A model generated the notes under the pieces. It had not been told where the DNA came from and did not search any database. It saw only the letters and a program-made list of their open reading frames with translations. A stretch of 64,000 bases of DNA from Amycolatopsis cihanbeyliensis (GTDB lineage: Bacteria; Actinomycetota; Actinomycetes; Mycobacteriales; Pseudonocardiaceae): the NCBI RefSeq assembly GCF_006715045.1, contig NZ_VFML01000001.1:1-64000 (forward strand), given 5' to 3'. The stretch's first letter is position 1. Each line of letters begins with the position of its first letter. Below are positions 25,723-33,882 of the stretch, in pieces. Position numbers and translations under genes: made by a program.

Positions 25723-27006
25723 TCACCGCGTGGCGGCCGCCGGTTCCGCCGGTGCGGTGCCGGCGGCGATCTCCTCCAGGGAGCCGGCCACGGCGGCGGG
25801 GGAGGGCATGCCCGCCGCCGTGGCGGCAAGCTCGCGGGCCGCGGTGCGGAAGGACGGCTCGCCGAGCAGGCGGCGCAGCGCGCCGGTGATCGCGGAGTTG
25901 CCGGCATCGTAGCTGGGCACGGTCAGGCCGCAGCCGATGTCGGTGAACCGGTCGGTGAACAGGGCGGTGTTCCTGGCCAGGGAGAGGGTCAGCTGCGGAA
26001 TCCCGGCGGCCACCGAGGTCATCGCCACGCCGGCACCGCCGTAGTGCACGACGGCGTCGCAGTCGGGCAGCACCAGGTGCAGCGGCATCTCCACGAGGGG
26101 ATGAACCGTGCCCGGCAGCGGACCGCATGCCTCGAGGTCCGCGCGCACCGCCAGCACCAGCACCTCGGCGTCCAGGGCGGTGGCGGCCTCGACCACCTGC
26201 GGCAGCCGGTTGGAGACCTGGCCGAAGTTGTGCGTCCCGCCGCGGCCCCACACCACGCACACCCGCGGGCGGCCGGACCGCCCCGGCAGCTCCAGCGGTA
26301 CGGCGCCGGGCCCGTTGTACGGCACGTAGCGCATCGGCAGCCGGGTGCCCCGCAGTGCCGGTGCGATCGGGTCGGGGCAGGGATCGATGATGTGGTCGAT
26401 CCGGCCGTACACCCGTTCGGCAAGGTCGTGGCCGACCATCTCGCCGAGGGTCCAGGCCGCCGTCGCGGAGTTCAACCGCTCGCTACTGCCGTCGGCGCCC
26501 AGCGGGTCCAGTCCGTCGTCGGGGCCGGTGGGTCCCCAGAGGTGGAGGATGGCGGGTACGCCGGCGGCTTCGGCGGCGAGTGGTCCTTCGTAGGCGACGA
26601 GGTCGTGGATGACGAGGTCGGGCCGCCAGGAGCGGGCGTAGTCCTGGGCGGAGCCGATGCTGCGGTGCAGGCGTTCCCTGGACCGGGCGGAGGTGGTTTC
26701 CCACCATTGCTGGAAGTCGAAGGTGTCCTTGTCCAGGGGTTCCCCGGTGTCGGGATGTGGCGGCGGCTCCGGGTAGGGCCAGCTACCCAGATAGAAACTC
26801 CCCACGTTGAAGCTCCGGGTGAACAGCAGCAGATCCAGGGTGTCCAGCAGCGGTACCGGAGTGAGCCCGGCGGCGGACAACCTGTCCACATCGGAGTCCG
26901 TGCACAGCACTCGTACCTCGTGCCCGGCGGCGCGCAGGGCCCAGCCCAGCGGAACCATCGGAAAGTAGTGCCCCGCCCAGGAGGAGACCACGAACAGCAC
27001 CCGCAT
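25723..27006 (-). CDS. Family 1 glycosyltransferase (GT-B), copy 1
   Basis: The protein has 427 residues, beginning MRVLFVVSSWAGHYFPMVPLGWALRAAGHEVRVLC, the acceptor-side Rossmann fold of macrolide-type glycosyltransferases. The C-terminal donor-binding region has VHYGGAGVAMTS and IPQL. The frame remains open well upstream, but this ATG gives the family N-terminus and exactly the same length as the second glycosyltransferase in the window (28304-29587). Residues about 66-167 are identical in the two proteins and in DNA. It should transfer an NDP-deoxysugar made by the neighbouring enzymes to the polyketide or to a first sugar. It is transcribed alone, convergent with the ABC exporter and divergent from the sugar operon. 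It needs no obvious DesVIII-type helper, as none is in the window. Confidence 0.92.
   Translation of the reverse strand: MRVLFVVSSWAGHYFPMVPLGWALRAAGHEVRVLCTDSDVDRLSAAGLTPVPLLDTLDLLLFTRSFNVGSFYLGSWPYPEPPPHPDTGEPLDKDTFDFQQWWETTSARSRERLHRSIGSAQDYARSWRPDLVIHDLVAYEGPLAAEAAGVPAILHLWGPTGPDDGLDPLGADGSSERLNSATAAWTLGEMVGHDLAERVYGRIDHIIDPCPDPIAPALRGTRLPMRYVPYNGPGAVPLELPGRSGRPRVCVVWGRGGTHNFGQVSNRLPQVVEAATALDAEVLVLAVRADLEACGPLPGTVHPLVEMPLHLVLPDCDAVVHYGGAGVAMTSVAAGIPQLTLSLARNTALFTDRFTDIGCGLTVPSYDAGNSAITGALRRLLGEPSFRTAARELAATAAGMPSPAAVAGSLEEIAAGTAPAEPAAATR
26506..26811 (-). repeat. 306-bp segment identical (inverted) to 28499-28804
   Basis: The reverse complement of this stretch matches 28499-28804 base for base by my reading. 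It lies inside the first glycosyltransferase gene; the match begins at TTCAACGTGG and ends at GGACTGGAC. Flanking sequence is clearly diverged. This looks like a gene-conversion tract between the two paralogues. Confidence 0.9.
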
Positions 27007-27067
27007 ACGCCACTTCCGCCCTTCGCCTGCGCCGGCTTCCAGCCCGGTCGAGAATGACCGGCCCCGG

Positions 27068-27083
27068 TTGGAGAAACCCCTAG
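27068..27083. promoter_or_regulatory. LuxR-type 16-bp operator, box 2
   Basis: TTGGAGAAACCCCTAG matches 13 of 16 positions of the PAS-LuxR operator consensus CTVGGGAWWTCCCBAG. It lies in the 171-base region between the divergent first glycosyltransferase and the 4,6-dehydratase gene. A possible -10, TTCAAT, begins 11 bases after it on the plus strand (27095-27100). One box could serve both directions. Confidence 0.55.
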
Positions 27084-27177
27084 ATCCGGTGCCGTTCAAT
27101 GGCCGTACGGACGCACCGGCACGTGCGGCCATGCGACAACCACGGACGCCAGCTCGCCCCACCGGAAAGGGGAAGAC

Positions 27178-28215
27178 GTGTCCAAGCGCGCATTGATCAC
27201 CGGGATCACCGGCCAGGACGGCTCCTATCTCGCCGAGTACCTCCTCGGGCTGGACTATCAGGTCTGGGGCCTGGTCACGCACCGGGCCGACCCGCGCGCC
27301 TCGCGGATCGGGCACCTGATGGACGAGGTGTGCCTGCTGCGCGGGGACCTGACGAACGCGGACAGCCTGGTGGCGGCGGTGGACAAGGCGCAGCCCGACG
27401 AGGTGTACAACCTTGCGGCCATGTCCTTCGTGCCGCTTTCCTGGCAGCAGGCAGAACTCGCCGCCGACGTCAACGGCATGGGCGTGCTGCGGATGCTGGA
27501 AGCGATCCGGCTGGTGTCCGGGCAGAACGGGCCGCCGGGGCCCGGCCGCACCGGGGACATGCGTTTCTACCAGGCATCCTCATCCGAGATGTTCGGCAAC
27601 GCCGCCGAGACACCGCAGCACGAGACCACACCGCCGCGGCCCCGGAGCCCGTACGGCGCGGCCAAGGCCTACGGGCACCTCCTCACCGGGAACTACCGGG
27701 ACACCCTCGGGATGTACACGGTGTCCGGGATCATGTTCAACCACGAGTCACCCCGCCGCCGACCCGGCGTGGCGCGCAAGATCTCCCTGGCGGTCGCCCG
27801 GATCAAACTCGGCCACCAGGACAAGCTCCACCTCGACCGGCTCGACGCCCGGCGCGACTGGGGCTACGCGGGCGACTACGTCCGTGCCATGCACCTGGCG
27901 TTGCAGCAGGAGTCCGCGGCCGACTACGTCATCGGCACCGGTCACACCCATTCCGTACGGGACATGGTGCGGATCGCCTTCGCTGAGGTCGGCCTCGACT
28001 GGCGGGACCACGTCACCTCGGGTCCCGGCCAGGACGAGGCCGCCGAGACCGACCTGCTCCGCGCCGACGCGGTGCGCGCCCGCAGCCGGCTCGGCTGGCG
28101 ACCGACGATCAGTTTCGAGGAGCTCGTGCGCATGATGGTCGATTCCGACCTGCGCAGGCTCGCCGGGGATCGGGACGCCGTGGCGTACCCGCGGACCGCG
28201 GGCCAGGTCGGCTGA
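27178..28215 (+). CDS. NDP-sugar 4,6-dehydratase of the GDP-mannose 4,6-dehydratase family
   Basis: The protein has 345 residues and an extended-SDR fold. The N-terminal GITGQDGSYLAEYLL is the hallmark of GDP-mannose 4,6-dehydratases; the active site has SSSEMFG and Tyr159-x3-Lys163 (YGAAK). It makes the 4-keto-6-deoxy intermediate needed by all later sugar enzymes here. The only nucleotidylyltransferase in the window is RmlA-like (dTTP-glucose type), and no GDP-mannose pyrophosphorylase or dTDP-glucose dehydratase of the RmlB type is present. It may therefore act on dTDP-glucose, or use GDP-mannose from primary metabolism for a second sugar. GTG start with AAGGGGAAG before it. It is the first gene of the plus-strand sugar operon. 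Confidence 0.88.
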   Translation: MSKRALITGITGQDGSYLAEYLLGLDYQVWGLVTHRADPRASRIGHLMDEVCLLRGDLTNADSLVAAVDKAQPDEVYNLAAMSFVPLSWQQAELAADVNGMGVLRMLEAIRLVSGQNGPPGPGRTGDMRFYQASSSEMFGNAAETPQHETTPPRPRSPYGAAKAYGHLLTGNYRDTLGMYTVSGIMFNHESPRRRPGVARKISLAVARIKLGHQDKLHLDRLDARRDWGYAGDYVRAMHLALQQESAADYVIGTGHTHSVRDMVRIAFAEVGLDWRDHVTSGPGQDEAAETDLLRADAVRARSRLGWRPTISFEELVRMMVDSDLRRLAGDRDAVAYPRTAGQVG

Positions 28216-28226
28216 GGCCGCCGGTT

Positions 28227-28242
28227 CTAGGGATTCCTCCAG
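28227..28242. promoter_or_regulatory. LuxR-type 16-bp operator, box 3
   Basis: CTAGGGATTCCTCCAG matches 14 of 16 positions of the PAS-LuxR consensus. It lies in the 88-base gap between the 4,6-dehydratase gene and the second glycosyltransferase gene, so the latter may have its own activated promoter. GCCGTTCA follows 5 bases later, as it does 7 bases after box 2. Confidence 0.6.
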
Positions 28243-28303
28243 CCGCCGCCGTTCATCCTTGGTCCGGCCGGATTCCGGTGGCGTCGACGACTTGGAGTGG
28301 CGT

Positions 28304-29587
28304 ATGCGGGTGTTGTTCGCGGTGTCCTCGTGGCCGGGGCACTACTTTCCGATGGTTCCGCTGGGCTGGGCCCTGCGCGCCGCCGGGCACGAGGTACGAG
28401 TGCTGTGCGCACCGTCCGATGTGGGCGGGCTGACCGGCGCCGGGCTGACCCCCGTTCCCGTACTGGACACCCTCGACGTCACCCAGTACGCGCGAGTGTT
28501 CAACGTGGGGAGTTTCTATCTGGGTAGCTGGCCCTACCCGGAGCCGCCGCCACATCCCGACACCGGGGAACCCCTGGACAAGGACACCTTCGACTTCCAG
28601 CAATGGTGGGAAACCACCTCCGCCCGGTCCAGGGAACGCCTGCACCGCAGCATCGGCTCCGCCCAGGACTACGCCCGCTCCTGGCGGCCCGACCTCGTCA
28701 TCCACGACCTCGTCGCCTACGAAGGACCACTCGCCGCCGAAGCCGCCGGCGTACCCGCCATCCTCCACCTCTGGGGACCCACCGGCCCCGACGACGGACT
28801 GGACACCATCGACGGCAGCAACGGGAACGAGCAGTTCACCTCCGCCACCGCCATGCGGACCCTGGCCGAACTCGCCGGGCAGGACCTTGCCGAGCGGATC
28901 TACGGGCGGACCGAGTACGTGCTGGACCCCTGCCCCGACCCGGTCGCGCCGGCGTTGCGGCGCGGGCAACGGCTGCCGATGCGCTACGTGCCGTACAACG
29001 GGCCGGGCGCGGAACCCGCCGACCTGCCCGAACGTTCCGGCCGCCCGCGGGTGTGCGTGGTGTGGGGCCGCTCCGGCACCCGGACCTTCGGCGAGGCCTC
29101 CAACAAGCTGCCGCAGATGATCGAGGCGGCGACCGGGCTGGGTGCCGAGGTCCTGCTTCTGGCCCTGCGCGAGGACCTGCGTGGCTACGACCTCCCGGAC
29201 ACCGTGCACCCGCTGGTCGAGGTGCCGCTGCACCTGGTGCTGCCAGGCTGCGACGCCGTCGTGCACTACGGCAGCGGCGGCGCGACGATGACCTCCGTGG
29301 TCGCCGGGGTCCCGCAGCTCGCGCTGCCGCTGGCGCACAACTCCACCCTGCTCACCGGGCGCTTCACCGAGGCGGGCTGCGGCCTGACCGTGCCCAACTA
29401 CGAGGCCGACGTGCCCTCCCTGCGGGCCGCGCTGGAACGGCTGGTCGGCGAACCGTCCTTCCCGGAAGCCGCGCGGGACCTGGCCGCCATCGCGGCCGGT
29501 ATGCCGACCCCCGCGGCCACGGTCGAGACCCTTGCGGAGATCGCCGGTGTCACCACCGGCCCGGTGGTGGGGAGCGCGGTTGTCTGA
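28304..29587 (+). CDS. Family 1 glycosyltransferase (GT-B), copy 2
   Basis: The protein has 427 residues and is a paralogue of the glycosyltransferase at 25723-27006. It starts MRVLFAVSSWPGHYFPMVPL, with GGAG at a good distance; an upstream in-frame ATG at 28259 lacks the family N-terminus. The donor-site motif reads VHYGSGGATMTS, where copy 1 has VHYGGAGVAMTS, so donor choice may differ. The middle of the N-terminal domain, which usually contacts the acceptor, is identical between copies. I infer that both act on the same or very similar acceptors with different sugars, or that one extends a disaccharide. Its stop lies inside the start region of the next gene, giving translational coupling to the hydrolase. 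Confidence 0.92.
   Translation: MRVLFAVSSWPGHYFPMVPLGWALRAAGHEVRVLCAPSDVGGLTGAGLTPVPVLDTLDVTQYARVFNVGSFYLGSWPYPEPPPHPDTGEPLDKDTFDFQQWWETTSARSRERLHRSIGSAQDYARSWRPDLVIHDLVAYEGPLAAEAAGVPAILHLWGPTGPDDGLDTIDGSNGNEQFTSATAMRTLAELAGQDLAERIYGRTEYVLDPCPDPVAPALRRGQRLPMRYVPYNGPGAEPADLPERSGRPRVCVVWGRSGTRTFGEASNKLPQMIEAATGLGAEVLLLALREDLRGYDLPDTVHPLVEVPLHLVLPGCDAVVHYGSGGATMTSVVAGVPQLALPLAHNSTLLTGRFTEAGCGLTVPNYEADVPSLRAALERLVGEPSFPEAARDLAAIAAGMPTPAATVETLAEIAGVTTGPVVGSAVV
28499..28804 (+). repeat. 306-bp segment identical (inverted) to 26506-26811
   Basis: Second copy of the perfect inverted repeat shared by the two glycosyltransferase genes. Because the copies are about 1.7 kb apart in opposite orientation, recombination between them would invert the 4,6-dehydratase gene and its control region. 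Confidence 0.9.
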
Positions 29588-30557
29588 GCAGAAGGTGACA
29601 CGGTTCAACCGGCGCATGCTCGGTCGGGCAGGCGCCGTGGCGGCGCTGGGCGCGGGCACGGCGGCGGCCGGTGGGATCGCCCGCGCCGAGCCCGCGGGTG
29701 CCGGTCGCTGCCGGACGTTCGTGTTCGTCCCGGGGGCGTTCGCCCGCGCCGCCATGTTCGGCTACCTGGTGAACTCGCTGGCTGCGCGCGGCCATCGCGC
29801 GCTCGCGGTGGAACTGCCCGGCCACGAGCCCGGCAGTGCGCCCTACGGCCCCGGCTTCCAGGCACCCCAGGACCTCGCGGCGTGGGCGGCCGTGCCGTCC
29901 CCGCTGGCCGGTGTCGACCTGCGCCAGTACGTGCGGCACACCGTCGGCGTGGTCCGCGGTGCCGCGAGGCACGGCCGGGTCGTGCTGGTCGGCGCCAGCA
30001 CCGGCGGGCTGGTGATCGGCCTGGTGGCCCAGGCGGTACCGCACCTGGTCGAGCGCATCGTGTACGACGACGCCTTCTGCTGCGTGCGGTTGCCCAGCAT
30101 CGGCGAGTACTACCGGACCCCGGAAGCCGAGGGCGCGCACAACGAGTTCCTCGCCCGCGCCGTTGTCGGCGACCCCGTCCGGCTGGGCGCGCTGCGGGTG
30201 AACTGGCGATCCGCCGACCCGGAGTTCCTCGCCGAGGCGCGAGCGGCCCTCCTCACCCCGGACGCGCCGGACCGGGAACTGTTCGACGTGCTGAACATCC
30301 TGTACCCGGACGACCCGCTCGGGCTCAACCAGGCGGACGCCCGGCCCGATCCCCGGCGCTGGGGCCGGATCCGGCGCACCTTCGTCCGGCACACCCGGGA
30401 CGGGCTGGTGCCGATCGCCCTGCAGGACCGGATGATCCGGGAGGCGGACGAGCTGACCCCCGGAAACCGGTTCGACGTGCGCAGTGTGGTCACCGGGCAC
30501 ACGCCCGCCGCGGACAAGCTTCCCGAGGTCGTCGACATCCTCGACGACCTCCCCTGA
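29580..30557 (+). CDS. Alpha/beta hydrolase with Tat signal peptide
   Basis: About 325 residues. The N-terminus has twin arginines (Arg11-Arg12 in FNRRMLGRAG), a hydrophobic stretch and an ARA cleavage site near residue 36, so it is predicted to be exported by the Tat pathway. The mature part is an alpha/beta hydrolase: nucleophile Ser140 in GASTGG and His307 in GHTPAADKLPEVVDIL, similar in outline to the EstC / plant methyl-esterase group. I chose TTG at 29580 because GGGGAG lies 5 bases before it and it overlaps the glycosyltransferase stop by 8 bases; GTG at 29595 is an alternative that keeps the Tat signal. A secreted hydrolase inside a sugar operon is odd. It may remove a protecting acyl group after export, or degrade a competitor's compound; the substrate is unknown. 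Confidence 0.85.
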   Translation: MSEQKVTRFNRRMLGRAGAVAALGAGTAAAGGIARAEPAGAGRCRTFVFVPGAFARAAMFGYLVNSLAARGHRALAVELPGHEPGSAPYGPGFQAPQDLAAWAAVPSPLAGVDLRQYVRHTVGVVRGAARHGRVVLVGASTGGLVIGLVAQAVPHLVERIVYDDAFCCVRLPSIGEYYRTPEAEGAHNEFLARAVVGDPVRLGALRVNWRSADPEFLAEARAALLTPDAPDRELFDVLNILYPDDPLGLNQADARPDPRRWGRIRRTFVRHTRDGLVPIALQDRMIREADELTPGNRFDVRSVVTGHTPAADKLPEVVDILDDLP

Positions 30558-30582
30558 CCACCAAGCCCGAAGGGTGACGGAG

Positions 30583-31650
30583 ATGAAGGCACTCGTGCTC
30601 GCCGGTGGCGCCGGTACCCGGCTGCGCCCGATCACGCACACCTCGGCCAAGCAGCTGGTCCCCGTCGCCAACAAACCGATCCTGTTCTACGGCCTGGAGT
30701 CCATCGCCGCGGCCGGGGTGACCGAGGTCGGCATCATCGTCGGCGACACGGAATCCGAGGTGCGGGCGGCCATCGGGGACGGCTCCCGGTTGGGCCTCGA
30801 GGTGACCTACATCCGCCAGGAGGCACCGCTGGGCCTCGCGCACGCGGTGCTGATCGCCGCGGACTTCCTCGGCGACGACGACTTCCTGGTGTTCCTCGGG
30901 GACAACTTCGTGTTCGGCGGCATCACCGAGATCGTGCGGCGGTTCACCGAACAGCGGCCGGATGCGCAGGTACTGGTCACCAAGGTGGGCAACCCCTCGG
31001 AGTTCGGGGTGGCCGAGCTCGACCGGGAGGGCAAGCTGATCGGCCTCGAGGAGAAACCCACCGAGCCGCGTACCGATCTCGCGCTGGTCGGGGTCTACCT
31101 GTTCACCCCCGTGGCGCACACCGCGATGCGGGCGATCGAGCCCTCGGCGCGCGGCGAGCTGGAGATCACCGACGCGCTGCGGTGGCTACTGGACGGCGGG
31201 TACGACGTGCGGGCGGGCGAGATCTCCGGGTACTGGAAGGACACCGGCAACGTCGCCGACATGCTCGAGGTCAACCGGCTGCTGCTGGAGACACTGGAAC
31301 CCGCCGTGCTCGGCGAGGTCGACCCGGACACCGAGATCGTCGGCAGGGTGCGGATCGAACCGGGCGCCCGGGTATCCGCGTCCCGGGTGGTCGGTCCCGC
31401 GATCATCGGCGCGGGCACCGTGGTGACCGGGTCCTACGTCGGCCCGTCCACCTCGATCGCGGAGAACTGCCTCCTGCGGGACAGCGAGGTCGAGTTCTCC
31501 ATCGTGCTGGCCGACTCGGTACTGGACGGGGTGCACCGGGTGGAGGCCTCGCTGATCGGCCGCAACGTCACCGTGCACGTGACCCGGCGGGTGCCCGTGG
31601 CGCACCGGCTGGTGATCGGAGACCACGGCTGGGTCCAACTGCCGAACTGA
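30583..31650 (+). CDS. Glucose-1-phosphate thymidylyltransferase, long type with left-handed beta-helix
   Basis: The protein has 355 residues. The N-terminal nucleotidyltransferase domain starts MKALVLAGGAGTRLRPIT and contains LGDNF and EEKP. The C-terminal third has hexapeptide-type repeats (for example IEPGARVSASRVVGPAIIGAGTVV), as in the long StrD-like branch rather than the 290-residue RmlA. It activates glucose-1-phosphate to dTDP-glucose, the first step of deoxysugar formation. It lies 25 bases after the hydrolase gene and 30 before the aldo-keto reductase, in the same operon. A GGGTGACGGAG site precedes the ATG. Confidence 0.93.
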   Translation: MKALVLAGGAGTRLRPITHTSAKQLVPVANKPILFYGLESIAAAGVTEVGIIVGDTESEVRAAIGDGSRLGLEVTYIRQEAPLGLAHAVLIAADFLGDDDFLVFLGDNFVFGGITEIVRRFTEQRPDAQVLVTKVGNPSEFGVAELDREGKLIGLEEKPTEPRTDLALVGVYLFTPVAHTAMRAIEPSARGELEITDALRWLLDGGYDVRAGEISGYWKDTGNVADMLEVNRLLLETLEPAVLGEVDPDTEIVGRVRIEPGARVSASRVVGPAIIGAGTVVTGSYVGPSTSIAENCLLRDSEVEFSIVLADSVLDGVHRVEASLIGRNVTVHVTRRVPVAHRLVIGDHGWVQLPN

Positions 31651-31680
31651 CGGCGCCGAGCACGGAAGGGGCGATCATAT

Positions 31681-32667
31681 ATGGAGTTCACCAGCCTGGG
31701 CCGGACCGCGCTGCGGGTGAGCCGGCTCTGCCTCGGCACGCTCAACCTCGGCGTCCGCACCACCACCGAGGAGGCCTTCTCCATCCTCGACCACGCGCTC
31801 GACCGCGGGATCAACTTCGTGGACACCGCCAACCAGTACGGCTGGCAGCGGTACAAGGGCTACACCGAGGACCTGCTCGGCGACTGGTTCGCCCTCGGCG
31901 GCGTGCGGCGCGACCAGGTGGTGCTCGCCACCAAGGTGGGCAACCCGATGACCGACCTGCCGAACGACCAGGGACTGTCCGCCCGCAACATCATCGCCTC
32001 CTGCGAACGTTCCCTTCGGCGGTTGCGGACCGAGTGGATAGACCTGTTCCAGATGCACCACATCGACAGGGCCGCGCCATGGGACGAGGTGTGGCAGGCG
32101 ATGGAGACACTGGTGCGGCAGGGAAAGGTCCGCTACGTCGGCTCATCCAACTTCGCGGGCTGGCATCTGGTGGAGGCGCAGGCCGCGGCCCGGGAGCGGC
32201 ACTTCCTCGGGGTGGTCTCCGAACAGTGTGTCTACAACCTGATCACCCGGCAGGCCGAGCTGGAGCTGATCCCGGCCGCCCGGCAGTACGGCATCGCCGT
32301 GCTGCCGTGGTCGCCGCTGCACGGCGGCCTGCTGTCCGGCGGCCTGCGTAAACTGGAGACCGGTGAGGCGGTCAAGACCGCGCAGGGACGCGCCCAGCAG
32401 GCGCTGGTGACCCACGGCGCGGCCGTGGCCGCCTACGAGAAACTGTGCGACGCCTACGGGATGGACCCCGCCGAGGTCGGGATGGCCTGGGTCGCTTCCC
32501 ATCCCGGCATCACCGCGCCGGTCGTCGGCCCGCGCACCCTGGCGCAGCTGGACGGCGCGGTGCGCGCGCTGGACACCGAACTGCCCGACGGTCTCACCGG
32601 GGAACTGGAGACGCTGTTCCCGCCGGTCGGCAACGGTGGTCCCGGCCCGGAGGCCTGGGCGTGGTGA
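31681..32667 (+). CDS. Aldo-keto reductase, likely NDP-hexose 3-ketoreductase
   Basis: The protein has 328 residues and an AKR barrel. The catalytic tetrad is visible: Asp48 and Tyr53 (VDTANQYG), Lys85 (ATKVG) and His126/His127 (QMHHID). The family includes the AKR-type enzymes that reduce the 3-keto product of NDP-hexose 2,3-dehydratases in deoxysugar pathways (EryBII / TylCII type). The 2,3-dehydratase gene is close by, convergent, which supports this role. It is the last gene of the plus-strand sugar operon. GAAGGGG lies 11 bases before the ATG. Only 24 bases separate its stop from that of the aminotransferase. A primary-metabolism AKR cannot be excluded by sequence alone. Confidence 0.85.
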   Translation: MEFTSLGRTALRVSRLCLGTLNLGVRTTTEEAFSILDHALDRGINFVDTANQYGWQRYKGYTEDLLGDWFALGGVRRDQVVLATKVGNPMTDLPNDQGLSARNIIASCERSLRRLRTEWIDLFQMHHIDRAAPWDEVWQAMETLVRQGKVRYVGSSNFAGWHLVEAQAAARERHFLGVVSEQCVYNLITRQAELELIPAARQYGIAVLPWSPLHGGLLSGGLRKLETGEAVKTAQGRAQQALVTHGAAVAAYEKLCDAYGMDPAEVGMAWVASHPGITAPVVGPRTLAQLDGAVRALDTELPDGLTGELETLFPPVGNGGPGPEAWAW

Positions 32668-32691
32668 ACCCGTCGCGCCGGCATTCACCGT

Positions 32692-33873
32692 TCAGGACGC
32701 GTTCGGCACCAGGCGCCGGATCAGGCCGGCGACCCGGTCGATGTCCTCCGGGGTGACCGCGGTCCCGGTGGGCAGCGCCAGTACCCGGTCGGCGAGCGCC
32801 TCCGAGCGGGGCAACGGCAGCGGGGCATACCGTTCCGGCCGGTCCGCGTAGGGCAGTAGCTGGTGGCACGCGGGATGGAAGTACGGCCTGGACAGCACGT
32901 TGTTCCAGGTGAGCAGCTCGTGCAGGCGGTCGCGGTGGATCCCGGCCACCGGCGCGTCCACCTCGATGATCAGATACTGGTGGTTCGCCACCTCGTCCGC
33001 CGCCTGCCTGCGCACGCTGATCCCCGGCACGCCGGCCAGCCCGGCCCGGTAGCGTCCGTGGTTGTCCCGGTTCGCCGCCGCGAAGTCCATCATGGACTCC
33101 AGCGAGGTGAGGCCCATAGCGGCAGCGCCCTCGGTCAACTTGGCGTTCGTGCCGGGGAAGGCGACCTTGCGGTCCGGGGTGATGCCGAAGTTGCGCATCG
33201 CCCGCGCCCGGTGCGCCACCGCCGCGTCGTTGGTGACGATCGCGCCGCCCTCGAAGCTGTTCACGTACTTGTTGGCGTGGAAACTGAACACCTCGGCGGC
33301 GCCGAAACCCCCGATCGGCAGGCCACGATAGGTGCAGCCGATCCCGTGCGCGGCGTCGTACAGCACCACCAGGTCGTGCCGGGCGGCGAGCTCGGCCAGC
33401 CGGTCGATCTCGCACGGGTGGCCGAAGACGTGCACCCCGAGGATTCCCCGGGTGCGTGGCCCGACGAGCCGCTCGGCGTGCTCGGGGTCGATGGTGCCGC
33501 TGGCCTCGTCCACATCGCAGAAGACCGGCACGATGCCGATCCAGTCCAGCGCATGCGCGGTCGCGACCCAGGTGAACCCCGGCACCAGCACCTCGTCCCC
33601 TGCCACCAGGCCGCCTGCGCGTGCCGCGACCTGGATGCCTGCCGTCGCGTTGCACATGGCGACGCAGTAGGTGGTCCCGGCGACCTGGGCGAGGGCTTCC
33701 TCGAACTCCAGCACGAGCGGGCCGTCGGTCAGCCACTGCCGGTCGAGGGCGCCCTCGATCCGCTGCCGGAACCGGTCGCGGTCCCCGAGGTTGGGGCGGC
33801 CGACATGCAACGGCTCGGTGAACTCCGGGGCGGCCCCGGCCTCGTGGCGGGCCGCGTTCGTCGTCTGTTCCAT
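32692..33873 (-). CDS. DegT/DnrJ/EryC1-family sugar aminotransferase, probably C-4
   Basis: The protein has 393 residues. The PLP lysine is Lys202 in FSFHANKYVNSFEGG. This motif, with H-x-x-K and FEGG, resembles the DesI-type enzymes that aminate the 4-keto group of dTDP-4-keto-6-deoxyglucose; the C-3 aminotransferases (DesV-like) have a different lysine context. It would give a 4-amino-2,4,6-trideoxyhexose when combined with the 2,3-dehydratase and 3-ketoreductase of this cluster. An N-methyltransferase, common in such pathways, is not in the window. The gene follows the 2,3-dehydratase by 9 bases and is co-transcribed with it. The regiochemistry is an inference. Confidence 0.88.
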   Translation of the reverse strand: MEQTTNAARHEAGAAPEFTEPLHVGRPNLGDRDRFRQRIEGALDRQWLTDGPLVLEFEEALAQVAGTTYCVAMCNATAGIQVAARAGGLVAGDEVLVPGFTWVATAHALDWIGIVPVFCDVDEASGTIDPEHAERLVGPRTRGILGVHVFGHPCEIDRLAELAARHDLVVLYDAAHGIGCTYRGLPIGGFGAAEVFSFHANKYVNSFEGGAIVTNDAAVAHRARAMRNFGITPDRKVAFPGTNAKLTEGAAAMGLTSLESMMDFAAANRDNHGRYRAGLAGVPGISVRRQAADEVANHQYLIIEVDAPVAGIHRDRLHELLTWNNVLSRPYFHPACHQLLPYADRPERYAPLPLPRSEALADRVLALPTGTAVTPEDIDRVAGLIRRLVPNAS

Positions 33874-33882
33874 GGTTCCTCT

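Noticed and set aside
26506..28804. Inverted repeats as ends of a transposon
   Set aside because: Both copies are in-frame parts of homologous glycosyltransferase genes, and no transposase lies between them.
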